Part shown: positions 8,722 through 17,279 of the stretch, one piece after another
Numbering within the stretch: the first letter of the stretch is position 1
Layout: every line of letters begins with the position of its first letter
Assembly (NCBI GenBank): GCA_052390495.1
Contig: JBQTGW010000083.1
Location: forward strand, 1 to 64,000
Length of the DNA stretch: 64,000 bases
Origin: GCA-003244245 sp052390495
Lineage (GTDB): Bacteria > Actinomycetota > Actinomycetes > Mycobacteriales > Pseudonocardiaceae
Reading direction: 5' to 3'
Position numbers and translations under genes: made by a program
Notes under the pieces: generated by a model
Database searches by the model: none
What the model was told of the DNA's origin: nothing
Seen by the model: only the letters and a program-made list of their open reading frames with translations

Positions 8722-10149
8722 TCAGAGGGAGGTGTCGTTGGGCTGGCGGCGGGTGGGGTGGGTGAGGAACCCGGTGAGCCGGTCGTCGAGGTCGCGGAGG
8801 TGTGGGGAGGCGGTGCGCAGGGGGTGTACCTGGCGGTGCAGGGTGCGCAGGCGCTGCACGGTGATGGTTGAGCTGAGGGTGGCGGCGGTGCGCAGGGCGT
8901 CGCGGCCGAAGGCGGCGGACTGTTCCAGGTCGCGGCCGTGCAGATGGGTGAGCGCGAGCGTGGTCTGGACCAGGCACAATGGGCGGACCATCCAGGGTTC
9001 GGTGCCGTTCAATGCCGTGGTGCTCAGGACGATGGCCTGCTTGGTGTCACCGATACGGTTGAGGCAGTTTCCGAGGTCCCCGCCGAAGCCGTTGATGTGG
9101 TAGAACCCATCCGCGTCCTCGGGGGTCACTGTTTCGTAGTACCGGTGGGTCGCCGCTACGGCGAGATGGGTCTCGCGGGCGTCGCCGAGCAGGGCGAAAC
9201 CCCGGGCTTCCACCGCGTGGAGCTTGGCGGTCAGTGCGGGCGCGGGTGTGTCCTGCACGATGGCCAGCCCAGCGCGGGCCAGTGCTACGGCTTGGCGGCC
9301 GTGCCGGGTGGTGTCCTGGCCGGCTGGGGCGTTCTCGCCGATCCGGACTGTCAGGCGGCTTGCCTCCTGCAGGATGTCGGCACCTTGGCGCCGGTCACCT
9401 GCCCGCATGGCCAGGTCGAGGGCCTGGATGAAGTAGCGCTGGCCCAGCGCATGCCGCCCGACATCACCGGACATCCAGCCGACCGCCCTGGTGGCTTTCG
9501 CGACGGCGGAGAGCAACGCGCGGCCGGTCTTCTCCGAGTAGGTGCCGTGCAGCAGCTGGTTGGCCTCCCGATTCAGCAACACCACCATCTGCTCACGGAC
9601 CCGCCCCGAGCCGTACTGGGTAGCGAGCTTGCCCAGGTGGGTGATCTGCTCGGTGAGGATCTCCACCTCCGCCATGCCCACCCGCCGACCCTCCGCGCGG
9701 GCGGTGCTCTGCGCCGGGGGCACGGTGAGGGCGAACAACGCGGGTTCGGCGAACGCTGCGGCGCTGAACGCCGAACCGAGTAGGAGTTTGCGCCGACGCA
9801 TATCACGCCCCGAGAGCTCGACGACCGTGCGGAGGGTGCCCTCCAGTGTGCCTGAACAGCGTAGCCCGTCATAGGGATCCTCATCGGGTGGAGAGCAGTC
9901 GACGAACCCGCACTCGGTCACGGTGACCTCGCGTTGCAGCCGCCCGGCCAGCACCACGGCCACCAGCCTGGGCGTGGGCCAGCGCGGCTGGCAGCCGTCC
10001 AGCATGCGGCGCACCGACGTCGTGGTGGTGGCCAGGTGAATCCCCTCCCGAGCACCCGCAGCCACGACCGCGCGGCCCAGCGCGATGTTGCTCAGCTCCG
10101 CCTCGTCCAGCAACCCCCGCAACGCGGTGTTCATGTCTTGGCCCCTCAT
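8722..10149 (-). CDS. HTH transcriptional regulator with TPR-like C-terminal domain
   Basis: The protein has 475 residues. The N-terminus (about residues 7-60, including RGLLDEAELSNIALGRAVVA and TTTTSVRRMLDGCQPRWP) is a degenerate helix-turn-helix of the type in Streptomyces and Pseudonocardia regulators. A Tat/export-like RRRKLLLGSAFSAAAFAEPA segment and a long helical TPR-like region follow. Proteins of this layout are usually cytoplasmic regulators. It is divergent from a small 48-residue protein, and the space between them contains a 17-bp perfect inverted repeat. Alternative start: the second Met (MNTALRG). Confidence 0.7.
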   Translation of the reverse strand: MRGQDMNTALRGLLDEAELSNIALGRAVVAAGAREGIHLATTTTSVRRMLDGCQPRWPTPRLVAVVLAGRLQREVTVTECGFVDCSPPDEDPYDGLRCSGTLEGTLRTVVELSGRDMRRRKLLLGSAFSAAAFAEPALFALTVPPAQSTARAEGRRVGMAEVEILTEQITHLGKLATQYGSGRVREQMVVLLNREANQLLHGTYSEKTGRALLSAVAKATRAVGWMSGDVGRHALGQRYFIQALDLAMRAGDRRQGADILQEASRLTVRIGENAPAGQDTTRHGRQAVALARAGLAIVQDTPAPALTAKLHAVEARGFALLGDARETHLAVAATHRYYETVTPEDADGFYHINGFGGDLGNCLNRIGDTKQAIVLSTTALNGTEPWMVRPLCLVQTTLALTHLHGRDLEQSAAFGRDALRTAATLSSTITVQRLRTLHRQVHPLRTASPHLRDLDDRLTGFLTHPTRRQPNDTSL

Positions 10150-10355
10150 CGCCCCTCATTCCGGTGTCCGTCCGGCTACTGAAGGGTGTCGATAGTGGAC
10201 CGCCGAGCCCAGCCCTGGGAAGCACTCCGGCCAAGTGCGACGGAAGTGAGACCCCCGGGCGCGGGCCGGACCCCGCACCGGAAAATCGGTACTGCCTTTT
10301 GCCCGGGTGACCCGCTTTGCTGACAGCGGCCATTCGGAAACGGACGGTCATTCCC

Positions 10356-10398
10356 TGGCCGGTCGCCCTGTACCTCCCCCCTACAGGGCGACCGGCCA
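10356..10398. promoter_or_regulatory. 17-bp perfect inverted repeat in the regulator intergenic region
   Basis: TGGCCGGTCGCCCTGTA (10356-10372) and its exact complement (10382-10398) are separated by nine pyrimidines. The element is 32 bp upstream of the small gene at 10431 and about 200 bp from the divergent regulator start. No T-run follows, so an operator or an RNA hairpin in the leader is more likely than a terminator. Confidence 0.65.
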
Positions 10399-10430
10399 CC
10401 CCGAATCCGCTTCGAGAAGGGGGACTCACG

Positions 10431-10577
10431 ATGTCCACCGGCCACCGTGTCCCAGCCGCTTCGGTACAAGCCACGACCTGGTTCATGGCCTCGTTGCGCG
10501 ACCATGACACCCACCTCGGCGAGAATGTCACCGATGGCACGGTGACGGCGTTGTGCGGCGTAAGCCGTAAGCCGTAA
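10431..10577 (+). CDS. small protein of the H..LCG type, possibly truncated
   Basis: The ATG at 10431 follows AGAAGGGGGACTCACG, a good ribosome-binding site. The 48-residue product contains HLGENV and TVTALCG, resembling small zinc-binding proteins often found beside HTH/TPR regulators in this order. It ends in a triple 7-bp repeat (GTAAGCC, 10560-10579) that introduces the stop. Removing 14 bp would open the frame to further cysteines, so the C-terminus was probably lost by repeat slippage. Function unknown. Confidence 0.55.
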   Translation: MSTGHRVPAASVQATTWFMASLRDHDTHLGENVTDGTVTALCGVSRKP

Positions 10578-10598
10578 GCTGTCTCGTGGCGGGAGCCG

Positions 10599-11708
10599 TC
10601 AATACGTCCTCTGACGAAGGGCCAGATTGTCGCCTGCGCCTCGGACGAAGGGGTTCGTGTCCCGCATTGCCTTCTCGATTATTGCCTCGATGTCAGCGTC
10701 CTTGTAATCCGTCGGCAGGTCGAGGCTCAGGCTACGGAAGAGCTGGCGGACCTCGTCGGTACTCGGCTGGTCCAACGAAATCTCGAGCGCTCGTTCTATC
10801 GGCACGTTTCGGCACTCCCCGAAGCTCGTCAGAAGCTCCGTATTCCAGCAGTCGTAGTACGGCATCCCACTTTCCACGATCATGGCTGGAAATCGAGGTC
10901 CCCGCTGTGTCACGATCAGATATCGAGACGAAAGGTCCCAACGAAAAGTCGATACCGTCGACGAAAGACCGACCTTGATGTCCAGTAGGTGCGCAAACTT
11001 CTGCTTGTACCAGCAGACTGCGAGAACTGTCGCGTACGACTCTATCTGCGTGCCCTCACCGGTCCAGGTCCGGGCGTCGTCGTCATCCCCTTCCGCTAGG
11101 TTCCGGTACAACCGTGCGTAGCGGGAACAAAGGTCCAGATCCGTCGGGTCGATGATTTCCATCCGTACGCGTAGCTCCCGGCGGGCCCGATGGGATTCTT
11201 TGAGGCACTCGGGTAGTGTGACCACCCGGGTGTGGGTTCCCGTGCCGCCCTTGAAGACCCATCGATCGGTATCGGTACCGGTCCGGGCCTCGGCGAGCGC
11301 CTTCGATACGTCGTTTCCCACCGCGACTCGTACCGCAGCCAACCCGTCCAGCGCCCGCTGAGTACTCTTCAAGAGGTCTTCCGTCGGGGCGATTCGGTCA
11401 ACCCGGTCATGGAGCAGTTTCAGGGTGCCTGCGACATCGGCCGCTGTCTTGTGTATTTCGGCGCTAGCAGCTTCTTGGCGCGACCGGTCACGAAGCATCG
11501 CGAACACCACAACGGCGAGCGTCAGCGGGATCGTCTTGGTGACGAGATCCTGGGGGACCACGTCGACAAGTCCCAAGATACCTATCGAGACAGCAAGAAT
11601 CAGAGTGACCATGCTCTCCGCGTTGGTCTTGACCCAGGCAAGGTTGATCTTCAGCAGTGCCAGGACACGCCCCATCAGCTCTCCCTCAGCTACCCGACGG
11701 GCACTCAT
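10599..11708 (-). CDS. 2-TM membrane protein with soluble domain, unknown function
   Basis: The protein has 369 residues. Two hydrophobic segments (about residues 35-55, SMVTLILAVSIGILGLV, and 62-78, TIPLTLAVVVFAML) are followed by a coiled-coil stretch and a cytoplasmic domain. That domain has WVFKGGTGTHTRVVTLPECL and VRMEIIDPTDLDLC, a pattern seen in uncharacterised actinobacterial proteins. The layout resembles membrane-anchored effectors of defence or stress systems, but no catalytic motif is identified. An internal ATG (MGRVLALLK) 33 bp downstream is another possible start. It is convergent with the small protein at 10431. Confidence 0.6.
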   Translation of the reverse strand: MSARRVAEGELMGRVLALLKINLAWVKTNAESMVTLILAVSIGILGLVDVVPQDLVTKTIPLTLAVVVFAMLRDRSRQEAASAEIHKTAADVAGTLKLLHDRVDRIAPTEDLLKSTQRALDGLAAVRVAVGNDVSKALAEARTGTDTDRWVFKGGTGTHTRVVTLPECLKESHRARRELRVRMEIIDPTDLDLCSRYARLYRNLAEGDDDDARTWTGEGTQIESYATVLAVCWYKQKFAHLLDIKVGLSSTVSTFRWDLSSRYLIVTQRGPRFPAMIVESGMPYYDCWNTELLTSFGECRNVPIERALEISLDQPSTDEVRQLFRSLSLDLPTDYKDADIEAIIEKAMRDTNPFVRGAGDNLALRQRTY

Positions 11709-11728
11709 CGTAGGCGAGGGGAGACGGC

Positions 11729-12922
11729 CTACCCGGGCATCACCTCAGCGAGGCGTCCGGCGATGTGCTGGGCGATTTCCAGGGCACTGGTGGCCGCCGG
11801 CGAAGGGGCGTTGAGGACGTGGATCTGGCGCGGCGCGGTCTGGATCACGAAATCGTCGAGCAGGGCGCCGTCCATACCCACCGCTTGGGCTCGGACGCCG
11901 GCCGGGGCGCGGATCAGATCCGCCGCGGTGATGCCCGGCACCAGGCGGGACAGCGCTGACGCGAACGCCCGCCGGGACACCGAGCGGGTCAGCTCGACGA
12001 CGCCGGTGCGCGCGTGGCGCCGGGCCAGGCGCCAGAACCCCGGGTAGGCCAGCACCTCGGCGACGTCCCGGGCGCGGAGCTCGCCCCAGCGGTAGCCCTC
12101 CCGGCTCAGCGCGAGCACCGCGTTCGGACCAGCATGGACGTCGCCGTCGACACCTCGGGTGAGATGCACCCCGAGGAACGGCAGCGCCGGATCAGGCACG
12201 GGGTAGATCAGCCCGCGGACCCGCCCAGCGGCGGCCGGAGCCAGCGAGAAGTACTCCCCGCGGAACGGGATGATCCGAGCGGCCGGGGTCAGCCCGGCCA
12301 GCCGGGCGATCCGGTCGCTGTGCAGGCCCGCGCAGTTGACCAGCGCATCGGCGCGCAGGTCCCCGGCGCGGGTCAACAAGCGCACCCCCGTGCCGTCGAT
12401 GTGCACCGCCAGCACTTCGCTGTCCAGCCGCAGCTCGGCGCCGTCCCGGGCCAGCTCCGCGGCCAGCGCACGGGACACCGCCGAGTAGTCGACGACCCCC
12501 GTCGTCTCCACCCGTAGTGCGGCAACACACCGCACGTCGGGCTCGTACTCCCGCGCCCCGGCGGCGTCCAGCCGACGCACCGGCACGCCGTTGGCCGCCC
12601 CCCTGCGCTCCAACTCCGCCAGGGCAGGGAGCTCGCGCTCGTCCACCGCGAGCACGAGCTTGCCGCCGACCTCGACCGACACACCACGCTCCCGGGCGTA
12701 CGTCGCCATTGACGCCGCCCCGGCCACGCACAGCCGGGCCTTCAGCCCGCCGGGGCGGTAGTACAGCCCGGAGTGGATCACCCCGCTGTTGCGGCCGGTC
12801 TGATGCACCGCCCAGCGGGGTTCCTTCTCGCACACCGTGACGCCGTGACCACCAGCCCGCAGCGCCCGCGCCACCGCCAAGCCGACGATTCCGCCGCCGA
12901 TCACCACCACCTGCATCCGCAC
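11729..12922 (-). CDS. lhgO: L-2-hydroxyglutarate oxidase
   Basis: The protein has 397 residues, normal for the family. An N-terminal FAD-binding Rossmann motif (VVIGGGIVGLAVARAL, residues 6-21) is followed by RNSGVIHSGLYYRPGGLKA and YEPDV, characteristic of LhgO. The C-terminus has HVLNAPSPAATSALEIAQHI, which closes the FAD site. The enzyme oxidises L-2-hydroxyglutarate to 2-oxoglutarate and removes a metabolic by-product. It appears to be transcribed alone or with the downstream membrane protein gene, 20 bp away. Confidence 0.9.
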   Translation of the reverse strand: MRMQVVVIGGGIVGLAVARALRAGGHGVTVCEKEPRWAVHQTGRNSGVIHSGLYYRPGGLKARLCVAGAASMATYARERGVSVEVGGKLVLAVDERELPALAELERRGAANGVPVRRLDAAGAREYEPDVRCVAALRVETTGVVDYSAVSRALAAELARDGAELRLDSEVLAVHIDGTGVRLLTRAGDLRADALVNCAGLHSDRIARLAGLTPAARIIPFRGEYFSLAPAAAGRVRGLIYPVPDPALPFLGVHLTRGVDGDVHAGPNAVLALSREGYRWGELRARDVAEVLAYPGFWRLARRHARTGVVELTRSVSRRAFASALSRLVPGITAADLIRAPAGVRAQAVGMDGALLDDFVIQTAPRQIHVLNAPSPAATSALEIAQHIAGRLAEVMPG

Positions 12923-12958
12923 AGCTTGCCGGGTATCGCACCGGGCAGGACACGAGCC

Positions 12959-13618
12959 TCAGCGCATCGTGGCGCTGGGGTCCCACAACCCCCGGGCGAC
13001 CAGCGCCGCTTGCACCCGGTTACGCACCCCGAGTTTCACGAGTAGCCGGGTGACGTGGCCCTTCACCGTCGACTCCGAGATCGACAAGGACCGCCCGATC
13101 GCGGCGTTGGAAGCCCCCTCCCCGAGTAGCGCCAGCACGTCCCGCTCCCGATCGGACAGCTCGGCGATCGGGTTCTCCACCGGCACGGTGCGCAGCCGGG
13201 GTAGTAGCCGGACCGCGATCCGCGGATCGATGACCGCCCCCCCGGTGGCCAGATCGAGTACCGCCCGCACCAGTGCGTCGGGTGGGCTGTCCTTGAGGAG
13301 AAAGCCGTGCGCACCGGCCTCAAGTGCCGCGTCGACGTACTCGTCAAGATCGAACGTGGTCAGTAGCGCGCAGTAGGGCGGTGGATCGGGCCGCAGCCGC
13401 CTTAGCGCGCTGAGCCCCTGCAGCCCTGGGATACGCACATCCAGCAGTGCCACGTCCGGTGCCAACTTCCCTACCATGTCCAGCAGCGTCACCCCATCGG
13501 TGGCTCGCCCCACGACCTGAATCCTCGGATCGGACTCCAGGACGGCGTTCAATCCGTCCAGGACCAACTTCTCGTCGTCGGCCAGCACAACCCGAACCGA
13601 CTGCTCCAATCGACCCAC
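12959..13618 (-). CDS. NarL/FixJ-type response regulator
   Basis: The 219-residue protein has a receiver domain with acidic pocket (LADDEK), phosphoacceptor Asp about residue 60 (ALLDVRIPG), Thr in LLTTFD and Lys in FLLKDS. A LuxR HTH follows at the C-terminus (ELSDRERDVLALLGEGASNA, then SISESTVKGHVTRLL). No histidine kinase gene is adjacent, so it is an orphan regulator here. Start ATG at 13618; another Met is not available nearby. Confidence 0.93.
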   Translation of the reverse strand: MGRLEQSVRVVLADDEKLVLDGLNAVLESDPRIQVVGRATDGVTLLDMVGKLAPDVALLDVRIPGLQGLSALRRLRPDPPPYCALLTTFDLDEYVDAALEAGAHGFLLKDSPPDALVRAVLDLATGGAVIDPRIAVRLLPRLRTVPVENPIAELSDRERDVLALLGEGASNAAIGRSLSISESTVKGHVTRLLVKLGVRNRVQAALVARGLWDPSATMR

Positions 13619-13745
13619 AGTTTCCCCCTCCCAACATCACCTCCGATCCTGGCACCAGACGCAGCGCCCAAGGCCGGAAGGATGCCCCTACTGACACCGT
13701 GTCGCACGAAAATCACCCCAAGCGACCTATCTGGTTGAACTTCGC

Positions 13746-14558
13746 TCAGAACCACCGTTCGAGGACCAGGGCCAAGCCGTCCTCGGAGTTCGGCGCGGTG
13801 ATCTCGTCGGCCGCAGCGAGCACGGCGGGGTGGGCGTTGGCCATCGCCACCCCCCAGCCTGCCCACTGCAGCATCGCGAGATCGTTGGGCATGTCTCCGA
13901 AGGCCAGCACATCGCGGGGCGCCACGTCCAGCTCAGCGGCCAGCAGAGCCAGCCCGGTCCCCTTCGTGACGCCGGGTGCCGAGATCTCGATCAGGCCGAG
14001 CTCGGTGGAGTAGGTGACGTCCAGCTCGGTGCCGACGAGCACGCGAACCGCAACGGCCATCGCGTCGCTGCTCGCGCTGGGCAGCCGGGCCAGCAGCTTG
14101 ATCGCTGGCTTGGCGAGCAGCTCGGGGCGGGGTGCGATCTGGAAGTCCGCGCCGAACCAGGGGTGGGTGTAGCCCGGCTCGGCGATGAACTGGTGGCACT
14201 CGATGTTCGCTGCGGATCCTGCGACCAGCTCGACGGCGAGCTTCGCGCCGGGTAGTGCGGTGGCCACCGCGGCGGCGGCGTCCCGCAGCTTCATCGGGTC
14301 GAGGGTCACTGCGTGGCGAACCCGGTCGGTAGCGGCGTCGTAGAGCACCGCGCCGTTGGCGCAGACCGCCACTCCGGCGTACCCGAGCAGCGTGACGATC
14401 GGATGGATCCACCGCGGCGGCCGACCTGTCACCAGCACGAAGGGAACCCCGGCAGCGACCACCCGATGCACCGCGGCCAGGGTTCGGTCGGAGATCCGCT
14501 CGGTGTGATCCAGCAAGGTGCCGTCCACATCCGATGCCACCAACGCGGGCCTCTGCAT
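13746..14558 (-). CDS. HAD-superfamily phosphatase, Cof type
   Basis: The 270-residue protein has motif I VASDVDGTLLD (nucleophile Asp about residue 10), motif II VTGRPPRW, a C2-type cap domain in the middle and the C-terminal KGTGLALLAAEL ... LAFGDMPNDLAML motif with acidic metal ligands. It is a probable sugar-phosphate or nucleotide phosphatase; the substrate cannot be predicted. It is divergent from the small gene at 14557. Confidence 0.92.
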   Translation of the reverse strand: MQRPALVASDVDGTLLDHTERISDRTLAAVHRVVAAGVPFVLVTGRPPRWIHPIVTLLGYAGVAVCANGAVLYDAATDRVRHAVTLDPMKLRDAAAAVATALPGAKLAVELVAGSAANIECHQFIAEPGYTHPWFGADFQIAPRPELLAKPAIKLLARLPSASSDAMAVAVRVLVGTELDVTYSTELGLIEISAPGVTKGTGLALLAAELDVAPRDVLAFGDMPNDLAMLQWAGWGVAMANAHPAVLAAADEITAPNSEDGLALVLERWF

Positions 14559-14823
14559 GGCTCGACCCTACGTTTCCCCACCCCACTGTGATCCGCGGCT
14601 GGATACCGTCCGTCGCGAACTCGAATCGGCTGGGTACCACCCGGGCGGCGGTGACCTCGGATGCGACCGGGGGGCGGCCGAGCAGCTCACGCCTCCGCCG
14701 GACCCGAACGCGCAGACGGTAGTGGTGTATTTCGGCACCGAGAGCGACGCCCAGCAGTTCGCCGCCGGGACGTCCCCAGCGCCGGTCGGCATCGCCTTCG
14801 TCCAGACATTCTGCCTGGACTGA
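14557..14823 (+). CDS. small hypothetical protein (88 aa)
   Basis: The C-terminal half (TVVVYFGTESDAQQFAAGTS then PVGIAFVQTFCLD) is clearly protein-like with an alternating hydrophobic pattern. ATG at 14557 overlaps the divergent HAD gene start by two bases, so a later non-ATG start is possible. Function unknown. Confidence 0.5.
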   Translation: MARPYVSPPHCDPRLDTVRRELESAGYHPGGGDLGCDRGAAEQLTPPPDPNAQTVVVYFGTESDAQQFAAGTSPAPVGIAFVQTFCLD

Positions 14824-14829
14824 GCGGGC

Positions 14830-15417
14830 TCACCAGGCCGTCTTCAGATCGGCGTGCTGGCGGATCCAGGCGTGCATGGCGATCCCGGCGGCCACTCCGG
14901 CGTTGATCGACCGGGTGGAGCCGAACTGAGCGATCGAGACGGTCAGTTCGGCTCCGGCGCGGGCTTCGACGGTCAACCCCGGACCTTCCTGCCCGAACAG
15001 CAGCAGGCAGCGCCGCGGCAGGCGCGCGGTCTCCAGCCTTAGCGCGCCGGGAGCGTTGTCGACGGCGACCACGGTGAGTCCTTCGGTGGCCGCGTGCGCG
15101 AGCAACTCGGCGACGTCGCAGTGGTGGCGCAGGTGCTGGTAACGATCCGTCACCATGGCGCCGCGTCGGTTCCACCTGCGACGTCCGATGATGTGCACCT
15201 CGGCCGCTGCGAACGCGTTCGCGGTACGTACCACTGTGCCGATGTTGTGGTCATGATCGAAGTTCTCGATCCCGACGTGCAGGGGATGGCGGCGGGCATC
15301 GATATCGGCGACCACGGCTTCGCGCCGCCAGTAGCGGTAGGCGTCGACGACGTTGCGCCGGTCACCGTCGCGGAGCAGGTCCGGGTCGTAGTGGGGATCC
15401 TCGGGGTGGGAACCCAC
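14830..15417 (-). CDS. TrmH/SpoU-family RNA 2'-O-methyltransferase
   Basis: The three SPOUT motifs are present: NIGTVVRTANAF, LLFGQEGPGL and IAQFGSTRSINAGVAAGIAM, which form the knotted SAM site. The likely substrate is tRNA or rRNA ribose. The frame stays open upstream to 15561 but crosses a palindromic repeat, so a start there is unlikely. GTG at 15417 gives 195 residues. Homologs carry a few more residues before this point, so the true start is uncertain. Confidence 0.85.
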   Translation of the reverse strand: MGSHPEDPHYDPDLLRDGDRRNVVDAYRYWRREAVVADIDARRHPLHVGIENFDHDHNIGTVVRTANAFAAAEVHIIGRRRWNRRGAMVTDRYQHLRHHCDVAELLAHAATEGLTVVAVDNAPGALRLETARLPRRCLLLFGQEGPGLTVEARAGAELTVSIAQFGSTRSINAGVAAGIAMHAWIRQHADLKTAW

Positions 15418-15440
15418 CCACGGGCCTACACCTACGGAGT

Positions 15441-15459
15441 GGCCCCACTCTGTGGGGCC
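15441..15459. terminator. 8-bp perfect hairpin GGCCCCAC-TCT-GTGGGGCC
   Basis: A perfect 8-bp stem with a 3-nt loop lies between the palindromic repeat and the TrmH gene. It could terminate or attenuate transcription coming from the orotate phosphoribosyltransferase gene. No T-run follows. Confidence 0.4.
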
Positions 15460-15460
15460 C

Positions 15461-15562
15461 TGTGAGTGGCGATGGTGGCTACAGCGACGATCGCCACTCA
15501 TGGGCGGCGAAGCCGCACCCCGTGAGTGGCGATCGTCGCTGTAGCCACCATCGCCACTCACA
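15461..15562. repeat. nested palindrome: 40-bp perfect inverted repeat
   Basis: The arm at 15461-15500 is exactly complementary to 15523-15562, with a 22-bp spacer. Each arm is itself bounded by an 11-bp inverted pair (TGAGTGGCGAT and ATCGCCACTCA). The element sits exactly between the TrmH and orotate phosphoribosyltransferase genes and takes in the last five bases of the latter. It resembles a REP/BIME-like extragenic palindrome or a MITE. Confidence 0.85.
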
Positions 15563-16172
15563 GGAGCTCGCTCATGCTCAGCACCGCCCGGTAGGGCAGG
15601 CCGGCGGCTTCGACCGCCTCGCGGGCGCCGGTATCCCGGTCCACCACGGTGGCCACCCCGACGACGTCGGCACCCGCTTCGCGCAGGGCCGCCACGGCGG
15701 TGAGCACCGAGCTGCCGGTGGTGGCGGTGTCCTCGACCGCGAGCACCGGACGACCCGCGACGCAGGGACCCTCGATCCGCCGCGTCATACCGTGTTCCTT
15801 GACCGATTTGCGCACCACGAACGCGTCGACGGGTGGGCCCGGCGCGTGCAGCACAGCGGCGGCCACCGGGTCGGCACCCAGGGTCAGCCCTCCGACTGCC
15901 TGGTAGGACCAGTCGGCGGTCAGCTCACGAACCAACCGGCCGATCAACGGCGCGGCCTCATGGTGCAGCGTCGCGCGGCGCAGATCCACGTAGTAGTCGG
16001 CCTGCACCCCGGAGGCCAGCGTCACAGCACCGTGCACCACAGCCAACTCCCGCACCAGCGCGGCCAGCCGGGCCCGCGCCGCGCTGCTCACCTGCGGTCC
16101 TGCCCCGCCGCGAGCGCCGCCGCTCACCTGCGGCCCTTGCGGCCCTGCCTCGCCGCGAGCGCCGCCGCTCAC
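15558..16172 (-). CDS. pyrE: orotate phosphoribosyltransferase
   Basis: The core has VTLASGVQADYYVDLRRAT, the flexible-loop region VVRKSVKEHG and the PRPP-binding motif VLAVEDTATTGSSVLTAV. The enzyme makes OMP from orotate and PRPP in pyrimidine synthesis. GTG at 16172 overlaps the SDR stop (GTGA) and gives 204 residues; GTG at 16091 gives 177, closer to the usual length. The extra N-terminus comes from an imperfect tandem repeat (two VSGGARG units at 16102-16172) and may be untranslated or dispensable. Confidence 0.85.
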   Translation of the reverse strand: MSGGARGEAGPQGPQVSGGARGGAGPQVSSAARARLAALVRELAVVHGAVTLASGVQADYYVDLRRATLHHEAAPLIGRLVRELTADWSYQAVGGLTLGADPVAAAVLHAPGPPVDAFVVRKSVKEHGMTRRIEGPCVAGRPVLAVEDTATTGSSVLTAVAALREAGADVVGVATVVDRDTGAREAVEAAGLPYRAVLSMSELL

Positions 16173-16939
16173 GTACGGCCTCGCCCGGTGCGCCCGGCGA
16201 ACCTGCGGACCAGACCCCGGGGCAGCACGTCCACCAACCCGACCAGGGCCCGGTACTGCAGGCCGGGCACCGAGACGATGCGCCCGCGCCGCAGGTCGGC
16301 CAGGCAGTGGTGGACCACGTCGTCGGCGTCCAGCCAGAACGCCGACGGCGTACCTGTCATGTCGACGCCGGCCCGAGCGTGGAACTCGGTGCGGACGAAG
16401 CCCGGGCACAGCGCGAGCACCCGCACTCCGGTGCCGTGCAGTGACATGGCCAGGCCCTCGGTGAACATCGTCACGTACGCCTTGCTCGCGCTGTAGGTCG
16501 AGCCGCGACCGGGCATGAAGCCGGCCACGCTGGACACGTTGATCACAGCCCCGTGCCCGCGGCGCACCATGCCGGGTACTGCGGCGTGGGTGAGCCGCTG
16601 CACAGCGGTCACGTTGACGTCCAACTGAGCCTGCAGGTCCTCGATGTCAGCCTCGACGAACTCGGTGGCGACCCCGAAGCCGGCGTTGTTCACCAGCAGG
16701 TCCACCGGATCCCCATCCCGAAGCCGCTGCTCCACCCGATCCCGCTGCACTGTGTCGGCCAGATCAGCGGGCAGCACCTCGGTGCTGACGCCGTGGCGGG
16801 CGTTCAGCTGGGCGGAGAGCTTCTGCAGGCGGTCAACGTCACGGGCGACGAGCACGAGGTCGTAGCCCTCGGCAGCGAGCCTGCGGGCGAAAGCGGCTCC
16901 GAGCCCTGCGGTGGGTCCGGTGATCAGCGCGGTCGGCAT
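16169..16939 (-). CDS. short-chain dehydrogenase/reductase
   Basis: The 256-residue protein has the cofactor motif TGPTAGLGAAFA, NNAGFG, catalytic Ser in NVSSVAG and YSASKAYV (Tyr-x3-Lys). It is a classical SDR; substrate unknown. Its stop overlaps a potential GTG start of pyrE, so the two are probably co-transcribed. Confidence 0.9.
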   Translation of the reverse strand: MPTALITGPTAGLGAAFARRLAAEGYDLVLVARDVDRLQKLSAQLNARHGVSTEVLPADLADTVQRDRVEQRLRDGDPVDLLVNNAGFGVATEFVEADIEDLQAQLDVNVTAVQRLTHAAVPGMVRRGHGAVINVSSVAGFMPGRGSTYSASKAYVTMFTEGLAMSLHGTGVRVLALCPGFVRTEFHARAGVDMTGTPSAFWLDADDVVHHCLADLRRGRIVSVPGLQYRALVGLVDVLPRGLVRRFAGRTGRGRT

Positions 16940-17000
16940 GCCCCGAGGCTAGTCCGTCGCCTCCCAGCCGCAGGATGACCGGGCTTGCCATTGCCAGCGT

Positions 17001-17279
17001 TCACAGGTTGTGGTACGCGCTGCTGCGATGGGCAATCCGCAGCGCCAGAACCACGAGTTCGACGTCCTTGATCGTGTAGACCACCCGGTAGTTACCGACC
17101 CGGATACGCCACAGATCGGGGTAACCGGCGAGCGTTCGAGCGCCGTTGGGTCGCGGGTCGGCATCCAACGCGTCGATGGCCTTCACGATGCGGCGAGCCA
17201 CCGGCTTGTCCAGCTTGGTCAGCTCCTTGAGCGCCTTCGGGTCGTACTGGACGACGTATGGCCCAGAAGCGCTGGTCAC
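17001..17279 (-). CDS. relE: RelE/ParE-family toxin
   Basis: The 92-residue protein begins at GTG 17279, overlapping the antitoxin stop (GTGA). Typical RelE features are YDPKALKELTKLDKPVARRI, GARTLAGYPDLWRIRVGNYR and VVYTIKD. These toxins usually cleave mRNA on the ribosome. Arg and Tyr in the RVGNYRVVY segment are the likely catalytic residues. Confidence 0.9.
   Translation of the reverse strand: MTSASGPYVVQYDPKALKELTKLDKPVARRIVKAIDALDADPRPNGARTLAGYPDLWRIRVGNYRVVYTIKDVELVVLALRIAHRSSAYHNL

Noticed and set aside
15418..15561. 48-residue N-terminal extension of the TrmH protein
   Set aside because: It is made from the palindromic repeat and hairpin, and repeats itself (MSGDGG / MSGDRR); family members do not have it.
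15461..15562. possible CRISPR array
   Set aside because: Only two inverted arms, no direct spaced repeats and no cas genes.
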